From Bacteroidales bacterium (lineage in GTDB: Bacteria; Bacteroidota; Bacteroidia; Bacteroidales; F082), in contig JAFYNJ010000009.1 of the NCBI GenBank assembly GCA_017549805.1, positions 62,001 to 126,000 of the forward strand: a stretch of DNA of 64,000 bases, read 5' to 3'. The notes under the pieces were generated by a model. The model was not told the DNA's origin, made no database searches, and worked only from the letters and a program-made list of their open reading frames with translations. The position numbers were made by a program, and so were the translations under genes. The first letter of the stretch is position 1. Each line of letters starts with the position of its first letter. Below are positions 1-8,717 of the stretch, one piece after another.

Positions 1-1013
1 ACGCTAATGTAGGCGACTATCTTTACAATCATTACGCATACGACCTCAGCCCTGCTTGGGAGACTTACCTCATCGACCGATTCACAGATTCGGTGGGCAA
101 TTGTTTTTTTGACAGTCCAGTGCCCCAAGGCGATGTCTGGCAAAGCGACATTGTCACCTCCAAAGGCAGGTCGGAAGAATGGACCTTGGCCTTGAGTGCC
201 AACTATTACGACAAACTCTTTATCGGAACCAGCATCGGCCTGACCCATATCAAACGCATCAGCACCCGCACTTATCAAGAGACTCCCGCTGGCTCGAACA
301 CCAATTTTTATGAATGGGGACATCAGGAAGAATTGGGCGACACAGCCTGGGGAGCCAACTTCAAATGTGGTCTCATCTACTTCCCGGCATCATGGTTGCG
401 TATTGGTGCCGCTTGGCATTCCAGAACCCTATACGCCATCGGAGAGAACTGGGCTACCGAGACCAGCACCACCCTTAAAAACAATAACGGATCGGAGAAC
501 TATCACAAATACCTCTCCCCGACACTATACCAATCCTACGAATTCCATACTCCACATTCTTTCATTGGAAGCGCGGCATTCATTATCGGCCAACAAGGGA
601 TGATCAGCGCCGACGTGGAATACATGAACTATGGCAATTCCAAATTCAACAGCTATGAGTATAGCTTCAGCGACGCCAACCAGGACATCCAAAATACCTT
701 GAAACCGACGTACAACTTCCGCCTTGGAACAGAGTGGCGCATGCGCCAATATTTTCTTAGGGGTGGCGCTGCCTACTATGGAAGTCCATACGGTTTCGGG
801 GAAGACTATGGAAGCGTCAAGAAAATCGCCTTCGGCATCGGCTATGCCACCCAGGAGGACTCATACTGGGATTTCGCCTACGAACTCACAGAGTCGACGA
901 CAGGCTATACGCCCTATCGTTTTTACGTGGATGGACAGAACGTAGTCAACGACATCGTCCAGCATCGATGGCGCAGCAAATTCATCATCACTTTGAAGGT
1001 GAAAATAGAATAA
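1..1013 (+). CDS. OmpP1/FadL-like outer membrane beta-barrel protein, 3' part
   Basis: The reading frame is open from base 3, so the gene starts before the window; a GTG at 93 is only an internal valine. The visible 337 residues show the alternating aromatic/polar strands of an outer membrane barrel, for example the stretches around WTLALSANYY and FRLGTEW, and end in a short beta strand (ITLKVKIE). Composition and strand pattern resemble the Bacteroidota OmpP1/FadL/TodX family often named putative hemin receptors, which move hydrophobic compounds across the outer membrane. The N-terminal hatch and signal peptide are outside the window, so substrate cannot be judged. It is followed by a bidirectional terminator and faces a minus-strand gene. 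Confidence 0.6.
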   Translation, partial: ANVGDYLYNHYAYDLSPAWETYLIDRFTDSVGNCFFDSPVPQGDVWQSDIVTSKGRSEEWTLALSANYYDKLFIGTSIGLTHIKRISTRTYQETPAGSNTNFYEWGHQEELGDTAWGANFKCGLIYFPASWLRIGAAWHSRTLYAIGENWATETSTTLKNNNGSENYHKYLSPTLYQSYEFHTPHSFIGSAAFIIGQQGMISADVEYMNYGNSKFNSYEYSFSDANQDIQNTLKPTYNFRLGTEWRMRQYFLRGGAAYYGSPYGFGEDYGSVKKIAFGIGYATQEDSYWDFAYELTESTTGYTPYRFYVDGQNVVNDIVQHRWRSKFIITLKVKIE

Positions 1014-1048
1014 CAAAAAACCGCTCGATTGAGCGGTTTTTTGTTTTA
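1013..1048. terminator. bidirectional rho-independent terminator
   Basis: Stem CCGCTC (1021-1026) and GAGCGG (1031-1036) with loop GATT. It has an A run before and a T run after, so it can stop transcripts from both the porin gene and the converging zinc-ribbon gene. Confidence 0.85.
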
Positions 1049-1831
1049 TTCCTTGTAGTTGTCGATAATGGCCTTATCGACCAAGATACGTCCGCAATAC
1101 TCGCAAACGATGATCTTCTTGTGCGTGCAGATATCGAGCTGATGTTGCGGCGGGATCTTGTTGAAGCAACCTCCGCAAGCATCGCGGTTGATACCCACCA
1201 CGGCCAAACCGTTGCGGGCGTTCTTGCGGATACGCTTATAAGCAATAAGGAGACGCTCTTCGATGAGACCCTCGCACTCCGAGGAACGCTTTTGCAAGGC
1301 TTCCTCTTCTTTCTGCGTTTCCTCAACGATAGTGTGAAGCTCTTCCTGCTTGGCAGTAAGATCGTTCTTGCGCTCTTCGAGACGCTGTTGGGCTTCGGCA
1401 ATCTTGGCGTTGATTTCTTCCAACCTGGCCGTAGCCTCTCTAATCTTCTTTTCGCTCAGCTGGATGTCAAGCTGTTGGTATTCTATCTCCTTGCTGATGG
1501 AATCGTATTCACGGTTGTTGCGGACATTGTTCTGCTGATCCTCGTATTTCTTGATCAGTGCTTCATCCTCTTTGATTTTGATTTTGTAATTGGCAACATC
1601 CGTAGTAAAACGCTTGGTGTCCTCCTGGAAGTTTCCGATACGGGTTTCCAAGCCGGCGACCTCATCTTCCAAATCCTGGACTTCCAAAGGCAACTCACCG
1701 CGATAGGCACGGATCTTGTCGATCTTCGAATCCACCTGTTGCAAGGTATATAATGCCTCTAACTTCTGTTCGATGCTGATCTCAACTTGTTCTTCGTTGG
1801 TCACATTCTTGACTGATTTCTTTTCTGCCAT
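1046..1831 (-). CDS. coiled-coil protein with C4-type zinc ribbon (DUF164/CT398-like)
   Basis: 261 residues. Residues about 20-200 are strongly charged and heptad-like (long helical coiled coil rich in E, K, Q). The C-terminus carries a zinc ribbon with CxxC pairs at C219/C222 and C243/C246. This is the architecture of the C4-type zinc ribbon family widespread in bacteria, whose molecular role is not well settled (proposed nucleic-acid or protein scaffold). It follows the Nif3 gene by 15 bases on the same strand, the usual pairing in Bacteroidota, so the two are probably one transcript from the box at 2656-2663. Confidence 0.85.
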   Translation of the reverse strand: MAEKKSVKNVTNEEQVEISIEQKLEALYTLQQVDSKIDKIRAYRGELPLEVQDLEDEVAGLETRIGNFQEDTKRFTTDVANYKIKIKEDEALIKKYEDQQNNVRNNREYDSISKEIEYQQLDIQLSEKKIREATARLEEINAKIAEAQQRLEERKNDLTAKQEELHTIVEETQKEEEALQKRSSECEGLIEERLLIAYKRIRKNARNGLAVVGINRDACGGCFNKIPPQHQLDICTHKKIIVCEYCGRILVDKAIIDNYKE

Positions 1832-1846
1832 GATGTATATGTTTTA

Positions 1847-2638
1847 TTATTTCTTACAAAAATAGTGAACCGCGTTGGTATTGGTCTCGGCGATTTCGGC
1901 TGCAAAGTTAGGAAATTTTTTCTGAATCAAGTCCTTAATTAATTGTTTCGTGAATTGTTCCGTCTCAAAATGTCCACCATCAACCAACAGAATGCCGTCG
2001 GGAGCAAAGAAATCGTGGTATTTGATGTCGGCGGTCAGATATGCATCCACCTGATTCTTAACGGCATCCGCAATAAAAGGACTTCCCGATCCACCGCAAA
2101 GTCCCACCTTCTTGACCATACGGCCGGTCAAGGCGGAATGGCGAAGGCAAGGAGAACCAATACATTCAGCTACAAGTTCCAGGAATTCAATTTCTTCCAT
2201 GGGTTTTTCAAACTCGCCCATCATCCCAGCTCCGCACAATTCCGGATGATCTGCCGAAGGTTGCAGAATGCTCAGGTGGGTCAAACCCAGTCTGTCAGCC
2301 AGCACTCGGCTCACCCCCATATAACTATTGTCGAGGTTGGTATGCATGGAGATGATGGCAATATCATGCTTGATGGCTTTCATCACGGCCCGTTCAATGC
2401 CCGTAGCGGGCGAGAGATGCTTCAAGCCGCGGAAGATCAAGGGATGATGGCTGACGACCAAGTCGCATTTTTTAGCGATGGCTTCATCCACCAAAGCCTC
2501 CGTCACATCCAGAGCTATCAAGGCTTTATGGACTTCGGCGTTCACATCGCCCACCTGAAGTCCGGCGTTGTCATAATCCTCTTGCCACTGCAACGGTGCG
2601 ATTTCCGTAATGCAGTTCATGATTTCCTTAACTGTCAT
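1847..2638 (-). CDS. Nif3-like dinuclear metal centre protein
   Basis: 263 residues, YbgI/NIF3 family. Metal-site motifs are visible: the HH pair in VVSHHPLIF, the later HTNLD stretch, and the C-terminal GGHFETE stretch supplying H and E. Family members form hexameric toroids with a di-metal site; some are annotated as GTP cyclohydrolase 1 type 2, but the physiological substrate is not established. The length matches the shorter form without the inserted PII-like domain. It is the first gene of a two-gene unit with the zinc-ribbon protein and is divergent from lpxK. Confidence 0.88.
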   Translation of the reverse strand: MTVKEIMNCITEIAPLQWQEDYDNAGLQVGDVNAEVHKALIALDVTEALVDEAIAKKCDLVVSHHPLIFRGLKHLSPATGIERAVMKAIKHDIAIISMHTNLDNSYMGVSRVLADRLGLTHLSILQPSADHPELCGAGMMGEFEKPMEEIEFLELVAECIGSPCLRHSALTGRMVKKVGLCGGSGSPFIADAVKNQVDAYLTADIKYHDFFAPDGILLVDGGHFETEQFTKQLIKDLIQKKFPNFAAEIAETNTNAVHYFCKK

Positions 2639-2655
2639 AATTATAAAATTTGGCT

Positions 2656-2683
2656 CAAAATTAGAGAATTTTATTTAATTTTG
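2656..2683. promoter_or_regulatory. divergent -7 boxes for nif3-like gene and lpxK
   Basis: Minus strand TAATTTTG (2656-2663) precedes the Nif3 gene. Plus strand TAATTTTG (2676-2683) precedes lpxK. Both match the Bacteroidota -7 consensus TAnnTTTG. The lpxK box ends only 8 bases before its ATG, so its mRNA would be almost leaderless. Confidence 0.55.
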
Positions 2684-2691
2684 ACCCCAAT

Positions 2692-3741
2692 ATGAACATT
2701 TTGCTGCTGCCCATATCGTTTTTACACCATTTCATCCTGAGCATCAGGCATAAATTGTATGACTGGCATCTCTTGAAATCAAAACGTTTCGAGCAGCCGG
2801 TTATCTGCGTAGGCAACCTCGCACTTGGCGGCACCGGCAAGACACCGCATGTGGAGTATCTGATCGACCTGCTTTCGGAACAATACCGCGTTTGTGTGGT
2901 GAGCCGCGGCTATGGGCGCAAGACCAAGGGGTTTCAACTGGCTTTAGAGAATAACAGTGCAGAGACCATCGGTGATGAGCCAATGCAGTATTTCAACAAG
3001 TTCAACGACCTGCTGGTCGCCGTGGATGAAAACCGCAACCGAGCCATCGAGCTGATGGACACCATGGACCGTCCCCCTGAACTTTATCTTTTGGACGACG
3101 CCTTCCAGCACCGCAGCACCCAAGCAGGTCTCAACATCCTTTTGACTGCCTTCGACAAACTGTACTGCGAAGATTTTCTCGTTCCTGCCGGCACTTTGCG
3201 CGATATTCGAAAAGCCGCCAAACGAGCCGACCTCATCGTTGTCAGCAAATCGCCCATGGATCTGAATGCCGAACAAAAAAACATTATCGTCGCCAAATTG
3301 AAGCCCATGTCTCACCAAAAGGTGTTTTTCTCCAGCATGGAATACGAGCCTTTGGAACCCATGAACGACACTGCCGAAAAGCTATCTCCCGAAGATGCCG
3401 AAAACGCGCTGCTCTTCTGTGGCATCGCCCATCCCAAGCCGCTGGTCAACGAACTTTCAAACCATTATCAGCGTCTGGAAACCGTCATCTTCAACGACCA
3501 TCACGCCTTCACCGAAAAGGACATCGAGACCTTGCTCCAAAAGTTTGAACAGCTTCCTTGCGAACGGAAAATCATGGTTACCACCGAAAAAGATTATGCA
3601 CGTATCATAAATTCTCCTTATCTTTGTCAGTTTGAATCGGTTCCGCTTTTCGTTGTTCCGATCCGAGTAAACATCCATCAAGAAGAAGAATTCAACAAAG
3701 AAATATTGGACTATGTACGAAAAGATCCTCACCACGGTTGA
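2692..3741 (+). CDS. lpxK: tetraacyldisaccharide 4'-kinase
   Basis: 349 residues. Phosphorylates the 4' position of the lipid A disaccharide precursor at the inner face of the inner membrane. An N-terminal hydrophobic helix (about 1-20) is followed by the Walker A motif GGTGKT (46-51) in the typical context VGNLALGGTGKTPHVEYL. Later family features include YLLDDAFQHR and VTTEKD. Length is normal for Bacteroidota LpxK. The gene starts the plus-strand unit lpxK-punA-lpxH: punA begins 29 bases before the lpxK stop, and lpxH catalyses an earlier lipid A step. The promoter box just upstream and the conserved N-terminal helix support the ATG at 2692. Confidence 0.95.
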   Translation: MNILLLPISFLHHFILSIRHKLYDWHLLKSKRFEQPVICVGNLALGGTGKTPHVEYLIDLLSEQYRVCVVSRGYGRKTKGFQLALENNSAETIGDEPMQYFNKFNDLLVAVDENRNRAIELMDTMDRPPELYLLDDAFQHRSTQAGLNILLTAFDKLYCEDFLVPAGTLRDIRKAAKRADLIVVSKSPMDLNAEQKNIIVAKLKPMSHQKVFFSSMEYEPLEPMNDTAEKLSPEDAENALLFCGIAHPKPLVNELSNHYQRLETVIFNDHHAFTEKDIETLLQKFEQLPCERKIMVTTEKDYARIINSPYLCQFESVPLFVVPIRVNIHQEEEFNKEILDYVRKDPHHG

Positions 3742-4549
3742 TTACATCAACCAGAAAACCAATGGGTTTCAGCCCGAAGTCGGTGTTGTGTTAGGTTCCG
3801 GCCTCGGCGGCCTGGCCAACGGCATTACGGTTGAATATGCCATCCCCTACTCAGAAATCCCGAACTTTCCGATATCCACCGTCAAAGGGCATCAAAGTCA
3901 GTTGTTGTTCGGCACCATTGCGGGGCGCAAGGTTGTTGCCATGCAAGGCCGTTTCCATTATTATGAGGGCTATCCCATGAGTGAAGTGGTCTTCCCCATC
4001 CGCGTAATGATGAAGTTGGGCATCCAGTTCCTCATCCTCAGCAACGCGGCGGGCGGACTCAACCCGGATTTCCATGTGGGCGACATCATGATCATCACCG
4101 ACCAGATCCATGCCATGCCCAACCCTTTGATCGGGCCGCATGATGACCGTTTTGGCGAACGTTTCCCCGACATGAGCGAGCCATACGACAAACGCTTGAT
4201 CAAGCTGGCTGACGATATCGCCATGGACAAGAACATCTGGGTGCAGCACGGCGTGTATTGCTCCACCACGGGTCCCACCTACGAAACCCCTGCTGAGTGC
4301 CGCTATTTCCGCATCATCGGTGCCGACACCATCGGCATGTCAACCACCCCTGAGGTCATCGTGGCTCGTCAAGGCAAACTGCCCGTGTTCGGCCTGAGCA
4401 TCGTCTCCGATATGGGTAACATCTATGGCATGAATCACACGAGCACTATTACCCACGAAGAGGTCATCAGGGCCGTCAACGCCGTCGAGCCCAAGCTCAT
4501 CACTTTGATCACCGAGCTCATCCGCCGCAGCACCGAAATCCAGTTCTGA
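3713..4549 (+). CDS. punA: purine-nucleoside phosphorylase
   Basis: 278 residues. Phosphorolysis of inosine and guanosine to base plus ribose 1-phosphate (PNP/MTAP family, trimeric type). Visible motifs: phosphate-binding VVLGSGLGG (25-33), GRFHYYEGY, SNAAGGLN, and the ribose/base site GMSTTPEV. Length matches the trimeric class. It overlaps the 3' end of lpxK by 29 bases and shares its stop codon with the lpxH start (TGATG at 4547-4551), so the three genes are translationally coupled even though the functions are unrelated. Confidence 0.95.
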   Translation: MYEKILTTVDYINQKTNGFQPEVGVVLGSGLGGLANGITVEYAIPYSEIPNFPISTVKGHQSQLLFGTIAGRKVVAMQGRFHYYEGYPMSEVVFPIRVMMKLGIQFLILSNAAGGLNPDFHVGDIMIITDQIHAMPNPLIGPHDDRFGERFPDMSEPYDKRLIKLADDIAMDKNIWVQHGVYCSTTGPTYETPAECRYFRIIGADTIGMSTTPEVIVARQGKLPVFGLSIVSDMGNIYGMNHTSTITHEEVIRAVNAVEPKLITLITELIRRSTEIQF

Positions 4550-5298
4550 TGGCCATCTACTTTGTCACCGACTTCCATTTAGGCATCCCCACGCTTGAGG
4601 ACAGCCACGAGCGCGAATTGAAGCTGATCAGATTTCTTGAGGGCGTCCGTCCTGACTGTGAGGAGCTTTATCTTATGGGTGATTTGTTCGACTTTTGGTT
4701 TGAATACAAGTCGGTGATTCCCCGTGGTTTCGTTCGCATCCAAGGCAAACTTGCAGAGTTCACCGACGCCGGCATTCCCGTCCACATGTTCATCGGCAAC
4801 CACGACCTGTGGTGCTTTGGCTACCTGCATGACGAGTTGGGCATTCAACTCCATAAAGAGCCGGAGGTCTTTACTTTAAAAGGCAAGAAGTTCTTCATGG
4901 TCCACGGCGACGGCTATGGTCCTGGCGACAAAGGTTACAAATTCCTGAAGAAGGTGTTCTCGTGCAAGTTCAACCAATGGCTGTTCCGCTGGTTGCATCC
5001 CGATATCGGTATTCGCTTGGCTTTACGCTGGTCGCACAACCACCGACTGAAAAAACTGAAGAACGAAGTGGAGCGCGGCTATTACGACGACATACCGAAG
5101 ACCCGTCTATACCAATACGCCGAGGAGCAAGCCAAACTCGACCCATCAATTGATTTCTTCGTCTTCGGACACCAACACAAGCCCATGCAGTACCCAAGCG
5201 GCGACCATGCCTTGACCACCGTGGTTGGAAACTGGATTTACGACTTCACCTACGCCGTGTTTGACGGAGAAAAGATGGAATTGAAACGGTTTGAATAA
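4549..5298 (+). CDS. lpxH: UDP-2,3-diacylglucosamine diphosphatase, LpxH type
   Basis: 249 residues of the calcineurin-like metallophosphoesterase fold. Hydrolyses UDP-2,3-diacylglucosamine to lipid X and UMP at the cytoplasmic side of the inner membrane. Metal ligands are all visible in order: DFH (D8, H10), GDLFD, GNHD, HGDGYG and GHQHKP. The aromatic insertion after GDLFDFWFEY is typical of LpxH. Start overlaps the punA stop by one base. With lpxK in the same unit, two of the lipid A pathway enzymes are co-transcribed. Confidence 0.9.
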   Translation: MAIYFVTDFHLGIPTLEDSHERELKLIRFLEGVRPDCEELYLMGDLFDFWFEYKSVIPRGFVRIQGKLAEFTDAGIPVHMFIGNHDLWCFGYLHDELGIQLHKEPEVFTLKGKKFFMVHGDGYGPGDKGYKFLKKVFSCKFNQWLFRWLHPDIGIRLALRWSHNHRLKKLKNEVERGYYDDIPKTRLYQYAEEQAKLDPSIDFFVFGHQHKPMQYPSGDHALTTVVGNWIYDFTYAVFDGEKMELKRFE

Positions 5299-5304
5299 GA
5301 CGCG

Positions 5305-7149
5305 TTATTCTACGACAACCTTTCTCGTAACACCATTCATTTGAAGGAAGTACAACCCTTGTGGGAGTTCCATCGTCGTTTGTCCATGAAGTTCAAGCTT
5401 TTTGATGGATTGTCCAAGGATGTTCATTACGACCAAGTGGCCAACGCCTTCCACGGTAATCAGGCCAGTCGTCGGGTTGGGATAGACTTTGAATAAGACT
5501 TGGGCTTTTTCGTCAATCCCATCATACCTCACCACCGGACCAACACTGGGAGAAGTGACCGTTCCGGAACAATTCGCAGCACTTACCTGCACATTGATCA
5601 TCTCGTCAATATCCGATTCCATCAAGGTATAAGAAGGATCGGTGGCTCCTTCGATATTGATTGTGTCGTGCCGCCATTGGAAGCTCAATTCGCCCAGATC
5701 ATGAATGGCAGGCATTGAATTCAAGTTCGTTATCGCGATTAAAGTCTCCCCAACAACAGGTTCACCTAAAATTTTGACTTCTCCTGTCAAAACGGGAATC
5801 ATCGGTTCGCTTAGCATCCTTTCGATGGCACCGTAGGCGTTCAGCCTTCTGGCATCGGCGACTAAGCCTTCAAGCGAAACCAGACGGTCGGCACCGTCGA
5901 GAAGCGATTCTCTGACCGAAAGGCCAAAACTTGCGGGATCGCTTTTGCAGGCCAGTATCATCTCTTCTGGCATGGCCGCATACATCAAAGCGATGGTGCC
6001 GGTCACTTGAGGAGTTGCCATGGAGGTGCCCGTCTTGTTGCCGTAGCCATTGGGCACGGTGGAATAGATGCCTGTGCCCGGCGCTCCGATATCGATATTG
6101 TTGATTCCATAGCCTGCACTCGTGTATTTCACATCGGCAGAAGTGGTGTTGGTAACGCCAATCAGATAGTCACCGGGACAAGTGGAAGGCACGTCGCCCA
6201 CCACATCAACGTTTACGTTCATGTTAGGTCCTGCACCACAACTCAAGATGCCAACATTACCCATTTCATCATACATCGAGCACCAGATGGGATAATTGTC
6301 AGGATTCCCGTAGTCCACGCCAAAAGACGAATTGGTAGCCACAACGAAGGCACCTTCAGCACCATTGGTTTCGTTGTAACGAGCCCGCATCTCCAACACA
6401 TACGAATAGGCTTCCACCACAACGGACTCGTTGCCCGAGCTACCGCAAATGGGCATGACTTTCACGTTCCAATTCACGCCGCAAACCCCAGTGCCATTGT
6501 TTCCAACCGCTCCGACAATGCCTGCAACATGGGTGCCGTGGTCGCTGCTGGAGACATTGCCGTTATGGTTGTACGCATTCCATCCAGCATAATCATCGAC
6601 ATAGCCATTGTTGTCATCGTCGATGCCGTTATTGGGGATCTCGAGACGGTTCTTCCACAAGCTCAAGTCCTCGTGATTCAAGTTAACCCCACCATCGATG
6701 ACCGCCACGACAATCGTGTCACCCGTTACCGTGATCCCTCCCGTAGTGAAGGTTTCCCAAGCCTGAGGCAGCTGCATGATAGCAGGGGCCCATTGCTGAC
6801 CAAAGAAAGGATCATCGGGGATGACTTCCCTCAAAGAAATATTGGTATGGTTGTTCTGGATCACCCGCACATCGGGATGCTTCCATAGGCAATCCATCTT
6901 TGCTTCATGCGATTCAGCCTTATCATCAGTTTCGAAAAGCCAAATGTTCAGTCTTTCAGACAACAGCCTCTTGGGCTCGATCCCGGCATTGGATTGGACC
7001 GCAAATGAGGAGGCATCCACACCTTGCTCCAACCATATGATGAATTCGTTTTCCACGTAGGTGGATTGAGGCTCCTGCTCCTGCCCAAAAGAAAGCACGG
7101 AAAAGGACAGCAAGGCCATGAAAATGAAGGATTTGACGAAAGTTTTCAT
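5305..7149 (-). CDS. secreted subtilisin-family (S8) serine protease with type IX sorting domain
   Basis: 614 residues. Signal peptide at 1-22. The subtilase domain spans about 120-400 with the full triad: D152 (VVAVIDGG), H207 (HGTHVAG) and S376 (GTSMATP). Residues about 455-540 look like an Ig-like or SSS-type beta domain. The last ~70 residues (from KVYPNPTTG to KVVVE) form a type A type IX secretion C-terminal sorting domain, so the enzyme should be exported by the T9SS and anchored or released at the cell surface. The stop lies 6 bases from the converging lpxH stop, with no terminator visible between them. The start follows a -7 box at 7170-7177. Confidence 0.92.
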   Translation of the reverse strand: MKTFVKSFIFMALLSFSVLSFGQEQEPQSTYVENEFIIWLEQGVDASSFAVQSNAGIEPKRLLSERLNIWLFETDDKAESHEAKMDCLWKHPDVRVIQNNHTNISLREVIPDDPFFGQQWAPAIMQLPQAWETFTTGGITVTGDTIVVAVIDGGVNLNHEDLSLWKNRLEIPNNGIDDDNNGYVDDYAGWNAYNHNGNVSSSDHGTHVAGIVGAVGNNGTGVCGVNWNVKVMPICGSSGNESVVVEAYSYVLEMRARYNETNGAEGAFVVATNSSFGVDYGNPDNYPIWCSMYDEMGNVGILSCGAGPNMNVNVDVVGDVPSTCPGDYLIGVTNTTSADVKYTSAGYGINNIDIGAPGTGIYSTVPNGYGNKTGTSMATPQVTGTIALMYAAMPEEMILACKSDPASFGLSVRESLLDGADRLVSLEGLVADARRLNAYGAIERMLSEPMIPVLTGEVKILGEPVVGETLIAITNLNSMPAIHDLGELSFQWRHDTINIEGATDPSYTLMESDIDEMINVQVSAANCSGTVTSPSVGPVVRYDGIDEKAQVLFKVYPNPTTGLITVEGVGHLVVMNILGQSIKKLELHGQTTMELPQGLYFLQMNGVTRKVVVE

Positions 7150-7169
7150 TATATTGTTTTTTAGTTCTG

Positions 7170-7197
7170 CAAATATATTCTTTTTTCCATATCTTTG
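7170..7197. promoter_or_regulatory. divergent -7 boxes for S8 protease and M20 dipeptidase
   Basis: Minus strand TATATTTG (7170-7177) serves the protease. Plus strand TATCTTTG (7190-7197) serves the dipeptidase. Both fit TAnnTTTG and lie 20-37 bases from their starts. Confidence 0.55.
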
Positions 7198-7233
7198 TCA
7201 ATCATTAAAATATAAATTCTTAAATCCTTACAT

Positions 7234-8595
7234 ATGAAAAAAACCGACAAGTACATCAAAGACAACAAGGATCGTTTCCTTGAGGAATTATTTAAACTCA
7301 TTCGCATTCCCTCCATCAGCTCGGAGGCGGCACACAAACCCGACATGATCCGTTGCGCCGAATGCTGGCGCGAGCACTTGTTGAAGGCTGGTGCCGACAA
7401 GGCAGAGGTGATGCCCACCGACGGCAACCCCATCGTCTATGGCGAGAAGATCATCGACCCGAAGAAGCCCACCGTGCTGGTGTATGGCCACTACGACGTG
7501 ATGCCTGTCGATCCCATCGAGTTGTGGAAGACCAAGCCCTTTGAACCCGTGGTGAAAAACGGCCGCATCTGGGCCCGTGGCGCCGACGACGACAAAGGCC
7601 AGTCGTTCATGCATGCCAAGGCCTTCGAGACCATGGTCAAGACCGGCACCCTGCCCTGCAACGTGAAGTTCATGCTCGAAGGCGAAGAGGAAATCGGCTC
7701 CGGCAGCCTCGCTAAGTGGATTGTGAAATACAAGAATCTGGTGAAAGCAGATGTCATTCTGGTTTCTGACACTTCGATGATTGCCACCGATGTGCCTTCG
7801 ATTACTACGGGTCTGCGCGGTCTCGCCTACTGGGAGATCGAAGTCACCGGTCCGAACGCCGACCTCCACTCCGGCATCTTTGGTGGCAGCGTGGCCAACC
7901 CGCTGAACACACTCTGCGAGTTGATTGCTGGCTGCATGGATGAGAACAACCACATCACCATCCCGCATTTCTATGATGACGTGATCAACTGTTCGCGAAA
8001 GGAACGCAAATTGCTCAACATGGCACCTTACGATGAGAAAACTTATAAAGAAAGCTTAAATGTTAAGGCTTTGCGTGGCGAAAAGGGCTACACCAAGATC
8101 GAACGAGTAGGCATTCGTCCTACTTTAGACCTCTGCGGTATTTGGGGCGGCTACACCGGCGAGGGCAGCAAGACCGTGTTGCCATCGAAGGCCTATGCCA
8201 AGCTCTCCTGCCGTCTGGTGCCAAACCAAGACCACGAGAAGATCGCCAAGCTGGTGAAGAACTATTTCGAGAAGAAGGCTCCGAAGTACGTCACTGTGAA
8301 GGTCACTCCGCTGCACGGAGGACAAGCCTACGGCTGTCCCATCGACCTGCCAGCCTACAAGGCCGCCGAAGCCGCCTACATGGAGACCTACGGCAAGCAA
8401 CCCATCCCGATGCGCTCGGGCGGTTCCATCCCGATCATCTCTGAGTTTGAGAGAGTATTGGGTATCAAGTCCATCCTGATGGGCTTTGGCCTTGGCGAGG
8501 ATGCCATCCACTCACCCAACGAGAACTACCGCCTCGATCACTTCTACAAGGGCATCGAGACGATCATCGCATTCTATCAGCATTTTGCTAAGTAA
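7234..8595 (+). CDS. M20 family metallopeptidase (dipeptidase)
   Basis: 453 residues, cytoplasmic (no signal peptide). Di-zinc M20 hydrolase motifs are all present: VYGHYDVMP (first His and nearby Asp), WARGADDDKGQ (bridging Asp), LEGEEEIGSGS (catalytic Glu and ligand Glu), VSDTSM (Asp) and AIHSPNENY (final His). The dimerisation lid (SGIFGGSVANP) is intact. This matches the CNDP-like dipeptidase group, which cleaves dipeptides with broad specificity and fits a peptide-fermenting lifestyle. Exact substrate cannot be read from sequence. It is a single-gene unit, with a palindromic repeat following the stop codon. Confidence 0.92.
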   Translation: MKKTDKYIKDNKDRFLEELFKLIRIPSISSEAAHKPDMIRCAECWREHLLKAGADKAEVMPTDGNPIVYGEKIIDPKKPTVLVYGHYDVMPVDPIELWKTKPFEPVVKNGRIWARGADDDKGQSFMHAKAFETMVKTGTLPCNVKFMLEGEEEIGSGSLAKWIVKYKNLVKADVILVSDTSMIATDVPSITTGLRGLAYWEIEVTGPNADLHSGIFGGSVANPLNTLCELIAGCMDENNHITIPHFYDDVINCSRKERKLLNMAPYDEKTYKESLNVKALRGEKGYTKIERVGIRPTLDLCGIWGGYTGEGSKTVLPSKAYAKLSCRLVPNQDHEKIAKLVKNYFEKKAPKYVTVKVTPLHGGQAYGCPIDLPAYKAAEAAYMETYGKQPIPMRSGGSIPIISEFERVLGIKSILMGFGLGEDAIHSPNENYRLDHFYKGIETIIAFYQHFAK

Positions 8596-8609
8596 GTTGA
8601 CGCGCTTTG

Positions 8610-8706
8610 CGTCATTGCGAGGAGCCTAAGCGACGAAGCAATCCAACCTGAACTATCAAAGCTATTTCGAGTCAAGTTGGATTGCTTCGCTTCGCTCGCA
8701 ATGACG
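8610..8706. repeat. palindromic interspersed repeat, copy A (97 bp)
   Basis: Begins CGTCATTGCGAG and ends CTCGCAATGACG, a perfect 12-bp terminal inverted repeat. An inner inverted pair GAAGCAATCCAAC / GTTGGATTGCTTC flanks a short AT-rich centre. The single strand could fold into one long hairpin. It lies between the convergent dipeptidase and ABC permease genes. Related copies lie at 20601-20734 and 21395-21502. Confidence 0.9.
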
Positions 8707-8717
8707 GTTATCACCAT

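Noticed and set aside
8596-8717. Possible small RNA from the palindromic repeat
   Set aside because: No promoter box faces it and its ends match a repeat family; structure alone does not support a gene.
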